Numbered from the stretch's first letter, positions 7,705-15,815 are shown. The stretch: DNA of 64,000 bases from Paraliobacillus sp. PM-2 (GCF_001368815.1 NZ_CTEI01000001.1:930001-994000); one strand, 5' to 3'. Program-made: numbers and translations. Notes: generated by a model not told the origin, from the letters alone.

Positions 7705-8682
7705 TTATTTGTTTTTCATCATTTCTCGATAACTAGGTTGTCCTAATACAGTATGTGCTTGTTTGATTCCATTAATAACTGCTTGCTCTATTGCTTGTAC
7801 TGCAAGCATACCAACAATAGTTAAATCAACCGATACTTTATTCGATGTCATTGCGAAAATCGTATCGCCATCTATTAGTGTGTGGGAAGGACGCATGGTT
7901 CTAGCGAATCCATCATGAGCAATACTTGCAATTTTGTTCATTTCAGCCTTTGTTGCATTTGCATTTGTAATAATCGTACCAATGGACGTATTTTCTGAAA
8001 ATCGATTCGTTTGTTTATCTAATTGTGACAATAATTGTTTTTCTGTATGCAAAAATTGTTTATTCTCTCGATCATAGGCTCCTGCAATGATTTGATTTTC
8101 TTGTGGATCAAGAATGTCTCCAAAGCTGTTTACAGCAACAACTGCACCGACTTGAAGCTCACCAATTTGTATGGCAAATGTGCCTAAGCCACCTTTCATG
8201 GAAAAAGATGTCCCTAAACACTTCCCTACTGTTGCTCCTGTACCTGCACCAATAGAACCGTTTGTTATTTCCTTAGTTGTTTCCGCATCCAAACATGCTT
8301 GATAGCCTAATGTGGCATCTGGTCGAACGGACGCATCCCCTAAAGCTAAATCAAAAAGAATAGCACCAGGTACAATTGGAACACGTGCAACACCTACATC
8401 AAATCCTATTTTCTTTTCTTCTAAATAGTCCATGATACCATCAGCAACACCTAAACCATACGCGCTGCCACCACTTAAAAAGACAGCATGTGTTTCCTGC
8501 ACAAGATTTTCGGACTTTAGTAAATCTGTTTCACGCGTACCTGGGGACCCTCCTCGTACATCTACCCCAGTTACTGCTCCATTTTTATTAATGATTACTG
8601 TACAACCAGTTGCTGCATCGTTATACTGGGCATGTCCGATAGAAAAACCTTTCATATTTCCTATTGAAATTTCTTGTAACAT
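7705..8682 (-). CDS. P1 family (S58/DmpA-like) aminopeptidase
   Basis: The 325-residue protein has the DmpA/ornithine-acetyltransferase-like fold. Visible features are GCTVI near the N-terminus, the VRGGSPGTRETDLL segment, VFLSGGSAYGL, and the self-processing site region NGSIGAGTGATVGK, where the N-terminal nucleophile of the beta chain resides. Members autocleave into two chains and release N-terminal residues from small peptides or beta-peptides. GGAGTAGAGGAAAAG precedes ATG. It stands alone between the U32 genes and divergent acyP. Substrate specificity cannot be read from sequence. Confidence 0.88.
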   Translation of the reverse strand: MLQEISIGNMKGFSIGHAQYNDAATGCTVIINKNGAVTGVDVRGGSPGTRETDLLKSENLVQETHAVFLSGGSAYGLGVADGIMDYLEEKKIGFDVGVARVPIVPGAILFDLALGDASVRPDATLGYQACLDAETTKEITNGSIGAGTGATVGKCLGTSFSMKGGLGTFAIQIGELQVGAVVAVNSFGDILDPQENQIIAGAYDRENKQFLHTEKQLLSQLDKQTNRFSENTSIGTIITNANATKAEMNKIASIAHDGFARTMRPSHTLIDGDTIFAMTSNKVSVDLTIVGMLAVQAIEQAVINGIKQAHTVLGQPSYREMMKNK

Positions 8683-8762
8683 CTTTTCCTCTACTCCTTT
8701 CTATTTAGTAATCGTTTACTTAAAACGTAAATAATACATAAAATAATGTTTAAATCACTAGT

Positions 8763-8791
8763 TTGATTTTATGATATATGGTAAATAGAAT
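8763..8791 (+). promoter_or_regulatory. Sigma-A promoter of acyP
   Basis: TTGATT, a 17-base spacer, then TAGAAT, 27 bases before the acylphosphatase ATG. The leader contains TTGAGGTG as ribosome binding site. Confidence 0.65.
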
Positions 8792-8817
8792 AATAACAAT
8801 AATTTTGAGGTGATAAC

Positions 8818-9096
8818 ATGAGTAAAATTCGCACACATTTGATTGTTTCTGGCATGGTTCAAGGCGTTGGATTTCGTTATACGACACAAATGAAAGCAAA
8901 AGAAATGGGACTAACCGGTTGGGTAAGAAACTTAGCTGACGGAACAGTTGAAATAGAAGTAGAAGGCGATGATAAAGTTGTTTATCCATTTGTTGATCTC
9001 ATGAAAAAAGGGCCAAGACGTTTTATTCACGTGGATCATGTCGATATAGAAACGTACGATGATCTGAAAGGATATACAGCGTTTGAAATTCGATAA
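8818..9096 (+). CDS. acyP: Acylphosphatase
   Basis: The 92-residue protein carries VSGMVQGVGFRYTTQ near the N-terminus, containing the phosphate-binding loop and catalytic arginine (GVGFR), and GWVRNLADGTVEIEVEG with the catalytic asparagine (VRN). It hydrolyses carboxyl-phosphate bonds such as acetyl phosphate or 1,3-bisphosphoglycerate in the cytoplasm. Length and motifs are complete. It has its own sigma-A-like promoter and a TTGAGGTG ribosome binding site. The opposite-strand frame over its start has no ribosome binding site and is a shadow. Confidence 0.95.
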   Translation: MSKIRTHLIVSGMVQGVGFRYTTQMKAKEMGLTGWVRNLADGTVEIEVEGDDKVVYPFVDLMKKGPRRFIHVDHVDIETYDDLKGYTAFEIR

Positions 9097-9222
9097 AAAC
9101 CATTAATCAAACATGGGAAAACAAAAAGAGAAAACAAACCTTTTTTGATATTTCCGATGCATATTTTTTTCTTTTTTTCACAAAGTATCCTATAAATAAC
9201 TGTGAAGTGAGGATATATCAAA

Positions 9223-9834
9223 ATGAAAAAGATGATCGGAATGTTACTTCTGTTTATTACATTAATAGCTAGCCCACAAATGGTTGATGCTGCTTATTAT
9301 GTTAAACCAGGCGATTCATTATGGAAGATTTCACAACAACATAAGATGGATTATCGTGATTTGCTTCAATTAAATCCACAGTTGAGCAACCCAAGTAGAA
9401 TCTATGTAGGGCAAAAAATTAATGTTCGTTCAGCACATCTGGCTGAAGATATTGTGGATTATGCTGTTAGTTTGCAGGACGTTACGGACTATAGACTAGG
9501 GGCTGATTACGCTTTAAGCCCGCGTACTGCTGATTGTTCGAGTTGGACAAAACACATTTATGAGAAATTTGGTATTTGGCTTCCACGTGTTAGTTGGAAA
9601 CAAGCATCACACGTTGGCACTCCTGTTCCCTTTTATGATGAAAACAGAAATGTTGCCCTAAAAAAAGGAGATCTTATGTTTTTTGGAGATAATGGCAGAG
9701 TCTCTCATGTAGGTATATATATAGGGGATGGTTACTGGATTTCCAATTTAAATGCTGAAAAAGATGTTGTTATTTTATCAATCTGGGGTTCGTGGAGTTA
9801 CGATCGTTTCCTTTGGGCACAAAGAGTCATTTAG
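9223..9834 (+). CDS. Secreted LysM-NlpC/P60 cell-wall hydrolase
   Basis: The 203-residue protein has a signal peptide (KKMIGMLLLFITLIASPQMVDA), one LysM domain (YYVKPGDSLWKISQQH to SRIYVGQKINV, residues about 25-68) and an NlpC/P60 domain. The catalytic cysteine is in ADCSSWT and the histidine in VSHVGIYIG. LysM binds glycan chains, and the NlpC domain cleaves peptidoglycan stem peptides. The third catalytic position, normally a histidine in a FIHA-like motif, reads WISNLN here, so asparagine may replace it. GTGAGG precedes the ATG. It has a clear terminator and is probably monocistronic. Confidence 0.85.
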   Translation: MKKMIGMLLLFITLIASPQMVDAAYYVKPGDSLWKISQQHKMDYRDLLQLNPQLSNPSRIYVGQKINVRSAHLAEDIVDYAVSLQDVTDYRLGADYALSPRTADCSSWTKHIYEKFGIWLPRVSWKQASHVGTPVPFYDENRNVALKKGDLMFFGDNGRVSHVGIYIGDGYWISNLNAEKDVVILSIWGSWSYDRFLWAQRVI

Positions 9835-9908
9835 GTTCTCTGTCAAATGTGGTGGTGTAATTGTCACTCCACCCTAAATCCTAGAAGAAATACATTTAAC
9901 AAGAATAT

Positions 9909-9955
9909 CCTATCAAGTAGACTTAAAAAGTATGCTACTTGATAGGGTATTTTTT
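9909..9955 (+). terminator. Terminator of the LysM-NlpC gene
   Basis: CCTATCAAGTAG and CTACTTGATAGG form a perfect 12-bp stem, followed after GTA by TTTTTT on the plus strand. Confidence 0.85.
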
Positions 9956-10020
9956 GTTAAGGTATAAAAGTTATATTAATCAATCTAGTTTCAATACATA
10001 GGTATGGAAGCTTTTCTTCT

Positions 10021-11238
10021 TTATGATAAATCACCTTGAGGACCGAAAAATTCAAAATGAATATCTTCTTCTTTTACATTCCAATCGCGAAGTGCTTTAT
10101 TCATTGCTTTCATAAATGGTGCAGGACCACAGAAGTAGAATGATGCATGATTAGTCGGTAAAATAGACTGTAGCCAAGGTAAATCTACAAATCCCACTTT
10201 ATCACAATTAGTTGCTTCTCCTTTTTCATAAACGGTATATGCATGCACATTATCTTTAGTCTCTACTATTTGTTTTACTTCTTCTTTTAATGCGTGCATA
10301 TCGCTATTTTGAGCAGCATGAATGTAGTACACGTCACGTTGTGGCTGTTGATGTACAGCAGTATGTAACATACTTGTTAATGGTGTAAGTCCAACACCAC
10401 CGCTAAGCAATACAAGTGGCTTTTCCTCATTGTTAAGCACAAAGTCACCTGCTGGAGCACTTATTTCAATTGTATCTCCCTCGTGAACAGATTCATGCAA
10501 GAAAGTAGACACGACGCCATTTGGATTATCATTTACACCATCTTCACGCTTTACGCTAATGCGGAAATAGTCACTGTTTGGCTTACAAGATAAACTATAT
10601 TGACGTTGGCATGTGTATGGTATAGATGGAATATCTACCTTTACTGTAATAAATTGACCTGGCTCAAAATCAGGTATTTGTCCACCATCTGTTGGTTTTA
10701 AGTAAAAAGAAGTAATCACATCACTTTCTTTTACTTTTTGAATCACATGAAAAGAACGGTAACCAACCCATCCTCCAGTTTTGTTAGCTGCTTCTTCGTA
10801 CATTTCCTTTTCAACAGAAATAAAGGCATCTGCAATAACACCATAGGCATTCGCCCATGCATTAATAATTTCCTCTGTTGCTGCCTCTTTTAATACATCT
10901 TGCATCGCTTTAAGCAGATTTTCACCTACAATAGGGTAATGTTCTGGTTTAATATTTAAACTACGATGTTTATAACCAATTTGTTTAACAACAGGTAAGA
11001 TGTTTTCCAATTGATCAATATTCGCTGCCGCTGCATACACAGCATTAGCTAATGCTTGAGGTTGGTCACCTTTTCTTTGGTTTGTTTGATTAAATATATT
11101 TTTTAGTTCTGGGTGATTCGTAAATAGTAATTCATAAAATCGAGATGTAATTGCTGTACCATGCTCTTCTAAAACTGGTACAGTAGCTTTTACCAAATCA
11201 ATTGTTTGTTGATCAAGTGGCGCTGTTGTTGTTGCCAT
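10021..11238 (-). CDS. hmp: Flavohaemoglobin, nitric oxide dioxygenase
   Basis: The 405-residue protein has an N-terminal globin (PVLEEHGTAITSRFYELLF, NIFNQTNQ, and KHRSLNIKPEHYPIVGE with the proximal histidine). A ferredoxin-reductase-like FAD domain (RQYSLSC, with the RxYS FAD motif) and an NAD-binding domain (LLSGGVGLTPLTSMLHTA, FYFCGPAPFMKAMN) follow. It converts NO and O2 to nitrate using NAD(P)H. I chose the internal ATG (MATTTAPL) rather than the GTG four codons upstream, because the GTG overlaps the AGGAG ribosome binding site. Length matches B. subtilis Hmp plus a few residues. The upstream dyad suggests NO-responsive control. Confidence 0.96.
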   Translation of the reverse strand: MATTTAPLDQQTIDLVKATVPVLEEHGTAITSRFYELLFTNHPELKNIFNQTNQRKGDQPQALANAVYAAAANIDQLENILPVVKQIGYKHRSLNIKPEHYPIVGENLLKAMQDVLKEAATEEIINAWANAYGVIADAFISVEKEMYEEAANKTGGWVGYRSFHVIQKVKESDVITSFYLKPTDGGQIPDFEPGQFITVKVDIPSIPYTCQRQYSLSCKPNSDYFRISVKREDGVNDNPNGVVSTFLHESVHEGDTIEISAPAGDFVLNNEEKPLVLLSGGVGLTPLTSMLHTAVHQQPQRDVYYIHAAQNSDMHALKEEVKQIVETKDNVHAYTVYEKGEATNCDKVGFVDLPWLQSILPTNHASFYFCGPAPFMKAMNKALRDWNVKEEDIHFEFFGPQGDLS

Positions 11239-11254
11239 TATATAACACACTCCT

Positions 11255-11310
11255 AAAGATATACTTTTTACACATCCTTAATTGTATAAAAAGTTTAGAA
11301 AGTATCGCAA
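11255..11310 (-). promoter_or_regulatory. hmp promoter with dyad operator-like site
   Basis: TTGCGA at 11310-11305 and TACAAT at 11286-11281 (18-base spacer; a TATACA alternative gives 16) form a sigma-A-like promoter. Just downstream, 11279-11255 is an imperfect dyad, AAGGATGTGT-AAAAA-GTATATCTTT, whose arms pair if G-U is allowed. Its shape resembles NsrR operators (ATGTAT...ATACAT) known at Bacillus hmp genes. The rest of the 338-base gap to the ferredoxin gene holds only the ferredoxin terminator. Confidence 0.4.
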
Positions 11311-11462
11311 TAGCTCGATGCAAGAATATATGACAATTCTGTTAAGGTTCATGGCTATTTTAATTTAATTCAGATAAAGGAAGACACCCACTAATTGAGT
11401 GTGCATTTATGCTCTGCTTAGAATCTCAGCTAACATGAGATAAAAAAAAATATATCGGACAT

Positions 11463-11522
11463 AAAAACTCCCCTTAAGGTAAAACAGATTTTTGTTTTTT
11501 AATCTGTCTACCTTAAGGGGAG
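11463..11522 (-). terminator. Terminator of the ferredoxin gene
   Basis: CTCCCCTTAAGGTA and TACCTTAAGGGGAG form a perfect 14-bp outer stem, with an inner AATCTG/CAGATT stem around an A/T-rich loop. On the minus strand TTTTTAT follows. It lies 55 bases after the ferredoxin stop. Confidence 0.85.
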
Positions 11523-11576
11523 CCTATCAAAGAGAAAGATGACTTTGCCTTATTACGTAACTTCTATTTTATAAAA

Positions 11577-11816
11577 TTATTTCTCTTCAAAGAATTTACG
11601 ATTAAGCGCAATGTATTCATGCTCATCTTCTGGAACTTCATCTTCCATAAAGATCGCTTCTACTGGGCATACAGCTTCACATGCCCCACAATCGATACAA
11701 ATATCTGGATCGATATAAAACATGTCTTTTCCTTCTTCTATACAATCTACAGGACAAACTTCTACACATTCGCCTGCTTTTTCTTCTATACAAGGTGATG
11801 TAATTACAAAAGCCAA
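11577..11816 (-). CDS. fer: 7Fe/8Fe-type ferredoxin
   Basis: The 79-residue acidic protein has a first cluster motif PCIEEKAGECVEVCPVDC (C-x7-C-x3-CP, the spacing of 3Fe-4S/4Fe-4S ferredoxins) and a second, complete CIDCGACEAVCP 4Fe-4S motif. It is a soluble electron carrier. In Bacillus the homologous ferredoxin feeds cytochrome P450s and other acceptors. TTG is used as start behind AAGGAGGAG; no better start exists. It is flanked by its own strong terminator and appears monocistronic. Confidence 0.92.
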   Translation of the reverse strand: MAFVITSPCIEEKAGECVEVCPVDCIEEGKDMFYIDPDICIDCGACEAVCPVEAIFMEDEVPEDEHEYIALNRKFFEEK

Positions 11817-11909
11817 GAAAAACTCCTCCTTAAAAAAATTACTATTCTTTATCCTATCATAGATAAGTATATCTACCCAAATTAATTCTGGTTCATTTGA
11901 TAGCCCGCG

Positions 11910-12455
11910 CTACCAGATATGACGCACATGACAGGTATCCTCATTAAATGTAAGTGTGAAAACATCAGGGTTTGTTAATGTTTTCCATCTTTCGAATCCA
12001 AAGTCATCTAAATAATGGGATAATATAATGCTTAATAAATTTCTATGTGTAACAAGAACAGCACAGTTATTCGACTCGTCTTGTAAACATTCATCTATTA
12101 CTGCTAAACCTCTTTTTAACGCATCATTTGATGATTCGCCACCTGATAAGGAAAAATCAAAATTTTGGAAAGATTGCTCTAAAACATCCAACCAATCATC
12201 TATCGGTTCATTACTTAAGACTCTTTCTTCTAAACGAACATCTTGCTCAATAGGAATATGTTGTGTTGCGGCATACGGTTTTATCGTTTCAATTGCACGC
12301 ATAAAAGGACTAGAGATTATGCGATCGACTCTCCAATCATTGTCTTTTAAATATAATGCTAAACGATGCGCTTGATTAACGCCATGCTGGGTTAATGGGG
12401 AATCCATATGTTGTCCTTCTGCTTGGCAATGTTGAATCAAAATTAGTTGCTTCAC
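11910..12455 (-). CDS. Histidine phosphatase family protein with altered catalytic motif
   Basis: The 181-residue protein follows the phosphoglycerate-mutase-like phosphatase plan: N-terminal LILIQHCQAEG, then SSPFMRAIET (Arg53), a glutamate pair at 76-77, and LVTHRNLLS (His137). The canonical RHG motif, in which arginine binds phosphate and histidine is phosphorylated, reads Gln8-His9-Cys10 here. Histidine is kept, but the phosphate-binding arginine is glutamine (codon CAA, one base from CGA). Relatives with RHCxAEGQ exist, so Cys10 is normal for this branch but Gln8 is not. GTG start behind AGGAGATG. Activity may be reduced or changed. Confidence 0.8.
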   Translation of the reverse strand: MKQLILIQHCQAEGQHMDSPLTQHGVNQAHRLALYLKDNDWRVDRIISSPFMRAIETIKPYAATQHIPIEQDVRLEERVLSNEPIDDWLDVLEQSFQNFDFSLSGGESSNDALKRGLAVIDECLQDESNNCAVLVTHRNLLSIILSHYLDDFGFERWKTLTNPDVFTLTFNEDTCHVRHIW

Positions 12456-12519
12456 TAAATCATCTCCTATGTAAAGAGGATATCGTTATTCAATCTTTTC
12501 CCTATCATTTTTCTATTAT

Positions 12520-12726
12520 CTATTGTTCTACAAAATAGTCTTTCTTAAATCCACCGATGCGATTGGTATTATCTATAATAAAATAGAATTCATCTGTTTC
12601 ATTTTTTACATCATATACTTTCCCTGGTGTTAGTACATGATGAACGACAAACTTTTTTGCATCCGCATGTACACACTTAATTTTTTTGATGGTTTCAGAC
12701 TTCTCCCAAGTTTGGTGTATCACCAT
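12520..12726 (-). CDS. DUF6501-like small protein
   Basis: The 68-residue protein (MVIHQTWEKSETIKKIKCVHAD ... GKVYDVKNETDEFYFIIDNTNRIGGFKKDYF) resembles the DUF6501 family of short Bacillaceae proteins with an all-beta, SH3-like look: a KxYxVxNETxEFYFIxDN core and a terminal GGFxKxYF. No function is known to me. AGAGGGTGCATA precedes the ATG. It is a single gene between the histidine phosphatase and the msrA-msrB gene and reads in the same direction as both. Confidence 0.65.
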   Translation of the reverse strand: MVIHQTWEKSETIKKIKCVHADAKKFVVHHVLTPGKVYDVKNETDEFYFIIDNTNRIGGFKKDYFVEQ

Positions 12727-12854
12727 TATGCACCCTCTTTCTCTCTATCATACTTGTACATTTCCATTTTAGCACGAAAAACTCAAAAAAATAAGTCAAA
12801 CTCTAATTATTCATATGATTTTATAGTTTAAACTACTCTTCTTTCAGATAATGC

Positions 12855-12887
12855 AAAAAAGCTGCCTCTTTGGGCAGCTTTTTTTTT
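12855..12887 (-). terminator. Terminator of msrA-msrB
   Basis: GCTGCC and GGCAGC flank a TCTTTG loop, with an A-run on one side and a T-run on the other, so it can act in both directions. It directly abuts the msrAB stop. Confidence 0.85.
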
Positions 12888-12888
12888 A

Positions 12889-13848
12889 TTAATCAAATAA
12901 GGATAAATACTGTTCGTACCCTTCTTCTTTTAACTTGTCTTTTGGAATAAAGCGTAATGCTGCTGAATTCATACAATATCGCATACCACCTTGATCGGTT
13001 GGACCATCATCAAATACGTGTCCAAGATGTGAATCAGCATCTTTACTACGAATCTCAATCCGTCTCATACCATGGGATGTATCTAAATTTTCTTTTAATT
13101 GCATACGATTAATTGGTTTAGTAAAGCTTGGCCAACCACAACCCGCATCATATTTTTCATTTGATGAAAATAAAGGCTCCCCACTAACAATATCAACATA
13201 TATACCATCTTCATCTAAGTTATAATACTCGTTTTGAAAAGGTGCCTCTGTTCCGTTTTCTTGGGTAACTTTATATTGAATGGGAGAGAGAATTTGCTTA
13301 AGTTCTTCTTTTGTATATTTCTTTTTCCAATGTTGCTGAATGAAAGCTTCTCTACCTGACCCTTTTTTATATAATCGATAATGAAATGTATTTTTCTTAT
13401 AGTAATCTTGGTGTTTCTGTTCTGCTGGATAAAATGTTGTTGCTGGTAAGATCTTTGTGACAATGGGTTGATTAAATTTACCAGATTGTTCTAATGCCGA
13501 TTTGGAAGCTTCAGCTAATTGCTTTTGCTGTTCATTGTGATAAAAAATAGCTGTTTGATATGATTCACCACGATCATTAAATTGTCCACCTGGATCAGTC
13601 GGATCAATCTGTTGCCAAAAGATCTCTAACAAGCGTTCATAAGGAAAGATTTCTGGTTGGTACATAATTTGAACAGCCTCGACGTGTCCAGTTGTATTTG
13701 AGCATACTTCTTCATAAGATGGATGATCTACATGTCCACCAGTATATCCAGATACAACTTTTTCAATTCCAGGCTGTTCATCAAATGGTTCAACCATACA
13801 CCAAAAGCAGCCCCCTGCAAATGTTGCTAAAGCAAATCCTTGATCCAA
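12889..13848 (-). CDS. msrAB: Bifunctional methionine sulfoxide reductase MsrA-MsrB
   Basis: The 319-residue fusion has an MsrA domain ([15 protein letters not shown] with nucleophile Cys14, [17 protein letters not shown]) at about 1-160. An MsrB domain follows from about 170 ([30 protein letters not shown], and [12 protein letters not shown] with nucleophile Cys292). Together they reduce both stereoisomers of methionine sulfoxide in oxidised proteins using thioredoxin. The MsrB part lacks the zinc-binding CxxC pairs, as in many fusions. TTG start behind AGGAGG with an 8-nt spacer. B. subtilis has the two activities as separate genes, so the fusion is a lineage trait. Confidence 0.95.
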   Translation of the reverse strand: MDQGFALATFAGGCFWCMVEPFDEQPGIEKVVSGYTGGHVDHPSYEEVCSNTTGHVEAVQIMYQPEIFPYERLLEIFWQQIDPTDPGGQFNDRGESYQTAIFYHNEQQKQLAEASKSALEQSGKFNQPIVTKILPATTFYPAEQKHQDYYKKNTFHYRLYKKGSGREAFIQQHWKKKYTKEELKQILSPIQYKVTQENGTEAPFQNEYYNLDEDGIYVDIVSGEPLFSSNEKYDAGCGWPSFTKPINRMQLKENLDTSHGMRRIEIRSKDADSHLGHVFDDGPTDQGGMRYCMNSAALRFIPKDKLKEEGYEQYLSLFD

Positions 13849-13917
13849 AATAGATTCCTCCTAACAAAAAGTAATGACTAACTTGTATTTCTATTCTAGT
13901 TAGATTAGGAAGGAATA

Positions 13918-14475
13918 TCAAATATAGAGCTTAGGCTTTGATCCACTTGGTTGATTCGTGTAGGATTGATCTGTTTCAATTAAATATATATTTTCATTTT
14001 CCGTTTCAATTTTTGCTTCAACAGACTGTTCATCATCAATATCGTCGTCTACATCGTCTACAGGATCTTCCTTACTTTCTTCTATTTCCTCTGCACTATT
14101 TTCTTCGTTTGCTTCTTCTCCATCTGCTTCTTGGAAGGCTTTTAAAAGTGTTAACATGCTTGGGAGGTTTTTTACAAGCGGACCATATTGTTGAATAATA
14201 GGAGTAACGGATTGTGTCATTTTTAAAATTTGTTGTAAATTCGATAATGTCTGTGTCACACCTCCACCAGTAGCGCCCGATACTTGACTGCCTAATTGAG
14301 ATGGCAATAATTTTTGTATCATACCTTGCAACCCGCTTTTAGGGACGGCTGTAGTTGGTTGATAAGCTGCAGGCATTCCTCCCCAATGTTGTAATGGCTG
14401 CATATTCATTGGTGGCATATTCATTGGTGGCATATTCGGCTGTATTGGTGGTCTTCCTTGCATTGGTGGAAACAT
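13918..14475 (-). CDS. YqfQ/VrrA-like protein
   Basis: The 185-residue protein begins with a Pro/Met-rich stretch (PPMNMPPMNMQPLQ) containing short repeats. A conserved hydrophobic core (MIQKLLPSQLGSQV, TQTLSNLQQILKMTQSVTPIIQQYGPLVKNLPSM) follows, then a very acidic segment (DDVDDDIDDE) and a terminal KPKLYI. This plan matches the YqfQ-like family of Bacillaceae (VrrA in B. anthracis has variable repeats), which is linked with spores. The family role is not settled. GAGGGAGC precedes the ATG. The acidic tract is low complexity but in frame throughout. Confidence 0.75.
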   Translation of the reverse strand: MFPPMQGRPPIQPNMPPMNMPPMNMQPLQHWGGMPAAYQPTTAVPKSGLQGMIQKLLPSQLGSQVSGATGGGVTQTLSNLQQILKMTQSVTPIIQQYGPLVKNLPSMLTLLKAFQEADGEEANEENSAEEIEESKEDPVDDVDDDIDDEQSVEAKIETENENIYLIETDQSYTNQPSGSKPKLYI

Positions 14476-14701
14476 ATTGCTCCCTCATTTCATAAAAATA
14501 CTTCTATGTTAGTGTACGTAAGACCTATGAAAAAGTGTAGGCTACTTAAATATTCTATCGTACATAAGGTAATAAAGGTTGTACAATAAATGACGTTGAT
14601 GAGTAAAAATTCACTAACGTCGTCATTTTTAATTTATGTTTCAAGTGATTGTGTAATTTTCGTTTTCACACCTCTAAGGTATGAGAGAATAATCTTGTAC
14701 C

Positions 14702-14825
14702 GCGGAGGAAATAGACTCGCTTTCCGCAGGCACGGCTTCAGCTAACTTGGTAAAGAAGATCACTTTACCAAGTGGATCTTCAGCTCGTGCTGTTCCTGCA
14801 GGAGTCTCGCCAATTTCCTCCGCTC
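14702..14825. repeat. Palindromic intergenic repeat module (third site)
   Basis: GCGGAGGAAAT...CTCGC at the left returns inverted as GCGAG...AATTTCCTCCGC at the right. The interior holds the family blocks CCGCAGGCACGGCTTCAGC and GTGGATCTTCAGCTCGTGC, and an inner hairpin CTTGGTAAAG/CTTTACCAAG. The same blocks recur in the elements at 22067-22559 and 48684-49091. Confidence 0.8.
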
Positions 14826-14839
14826 AGCTACAAACAAGC

Positions 14840-15073
14840 ATTAAAACACTTAGAAAGCACTCGCCTTACATAAAAAATAGCTTTTATCACACATATAATA
14901 ATGGTCGTATCGAAGGGATAAACAATAAAATCAAAGTATTAAATCACGTCGCATACGGATATCGTAATTTCACGCATTACAAAAACCGAATACTTTTACA
15001 CTTTAAGTTGAAACCAGTGGAACGAACAGCAAATAAACGCATTAAAAATAAAACACGCCCTAAAGTAGCTTAA
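14840..15073 (+). pseudogene. ISL3 family transposase, C-terminal fragment
   Basis: About 77 codons encode IKTLRKHSPYIKNSF, YNNGRIEGINNKIKVLNHVAYGYRNF and HYKNRILLHFKLK, the conserved C-terminal block of ISL3/IS204/IS1001/IS1165 DDE transposases. The DDE core and N-terminus are gone. The frame remains open upstream into the palindromic repeat module, giving a chimeric 108-codon frame starting at 14747 that has no credible ribosome binding site. The stop codon lies inside the perfect palindrome at 15059-15084, probably the element's own terminator. Confidence 0.85.
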
Positions 15074-15084
15074 GCTACTTTAGG
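15059..15084. terminator. Perfect 26-bp palindrome at the transposase end
   Basis: CCTAAAGTAGCTT is followed directly by its reverse complement, and flanking CACG/CGTG extends the match. It overlaps the transposase stop codon. It could form a hairpin terminator for either strand, but no T-run follows. Confidence 0.5.
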
Positions 15085-15253
15085 ACGTGAACACATGATA
15101 ATTTAGTTGACTACAAGGACTCACCAACGTCATTTGACGTAGAACCTTAAACAAACTATTCCGGTCGCATGCAGTGAAATATTTAGTTTGGAAATGGACA
15201 ACTATTTCCCGGGTAAGCGCAGGAAAAGCCATACTTCGCCTTCTTCCTTGTTG

Positions 15254-15502
15254 CTAATTGACACTATATAACGAAAGAAGTTGATACGTACAAATCGTTT
15301 GGTTGTCTTTCCAAGTTAATTCGACAACCTTTCCAAATCCAATCTGATCTGAAGATTGATGGCGTCGAATTTCTATTCGTTCATCCATAGGAAATAATTG
15401 ATATCCTTCTAATACAATCGAGAAAAAGTTTTCTCTATTTTTTTCACGTTTTTCTTTTCCTTCTGTCACAAGTTTCCATTCGATTGAAAAAGGTACTGTC
15501 AT
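15254..15502 (-). CDS. DUF2584-like protein
   Basis: The 82-residue protein contains FSIEWKLVTEGKE, FFSIVLEGYQLFPMDERIEIRR and VVELTWKDNQTICTYQLLSLYSVN. This beta-rich pattern with an ELTWKxxxTICxYxLxSLxSVN ending is that of DUF2584 proteins of Bacillaceae, with no known role. GGAGGGAAAACA precedes the ATG. The size fits the family. It lies between the dead insertion sequence and the yozE-dfrA-thyA cluster and reads the same way as the latter. Confidence 0.7.
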   Translation of the reverse strand: MTVPFSIEWKLVTEGKEKREKNRENFFSIVLEGYQLFPMDERIEIRRHQSSDQIGFGKVVELTWKDNQTICTYQLLSLYSVN

Positions 15503-15596
15503 TGTTTTCCCTCCAAAACATATATAGTTTTAGTATATCACTTTTTATGTGTATATGAAGTTAGTGCTTAAAAAAGACTCCAGTTAAAACTAGAGT

Positions 15597-15815
15597 CTAC
15601 GCAGTATCATTTTGGTACTGTTCCCATAATTGATCAAATACTTGCAATGCTTCAGTAAACGGAATATTCCATTCTAGGTAACTACTAATTTCATCATATG
15701 ATGTACTATGTTTAGGGAAATTGTGATCACGAAACATCCACTCTGCTAACTTACTTTCATTGGTCACATGTTTTGCACCACGATGACGCATCATATATTG
15801 GTAAAATGAATGCAT
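15597..15815 (-). CDS. yozE: YozE family (UPF0346) protein
   Basis: The 72-residue protein (SFYQYMMRHRG, EWMFRDHNFPKHSTSYDEISSYLEWN, VFDQLWEQY) matches the YozE/SAM-like family, recognised by the FP-KxSxxYxEISxYLE core. The fold is a small helical bundle of unknown function. AGAAGGAGAGAG precedes the ATG. It follows dfrA by 17 bases, so it is probably the third gene of a thyA-dfrA-yozE unit. Confidence 0.85.
   Translation of the reverse strand: MHSFYQYMMRHRGAKHVTNESKLAEWMFRDHNFPKHSTSYDEISSYLEWNIPFTEALQVFDQLWEQYQNDTA

Larger units (their letters stand above)
14577..15146 (+). mobile_element. Decayed ISL3-family insertion sequence
   Basis: The left end GGTTGTACAATAAATGACG (14577 onward, then GTTGATGAGT) and the right end, whose reverse complement is GGTTCTACGTCAAATGACG then GTTGGTGAGTC (ending 15146), form imperfect inverted repeats of about 28 bp. 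Between them only the 3' end of an ISL3 transposase remains, preceded by a palindromic repeat module. No convincing 8-bp target duplication is seen (GTAATAAA left, TTAAACAA right). The element is dead. The rest of the 778-base gap 14476-15253 shows nothing else I recognise. Confidence 0.65.

Noticed and set aside
14747-14839. N-terminal part of the 108-codon frame as a novel transposase N-terminus
   Set aside because: These codons are the palindromic intergenic module, also found at 22 and 48 kb; only the part from about 14840 is transposase.
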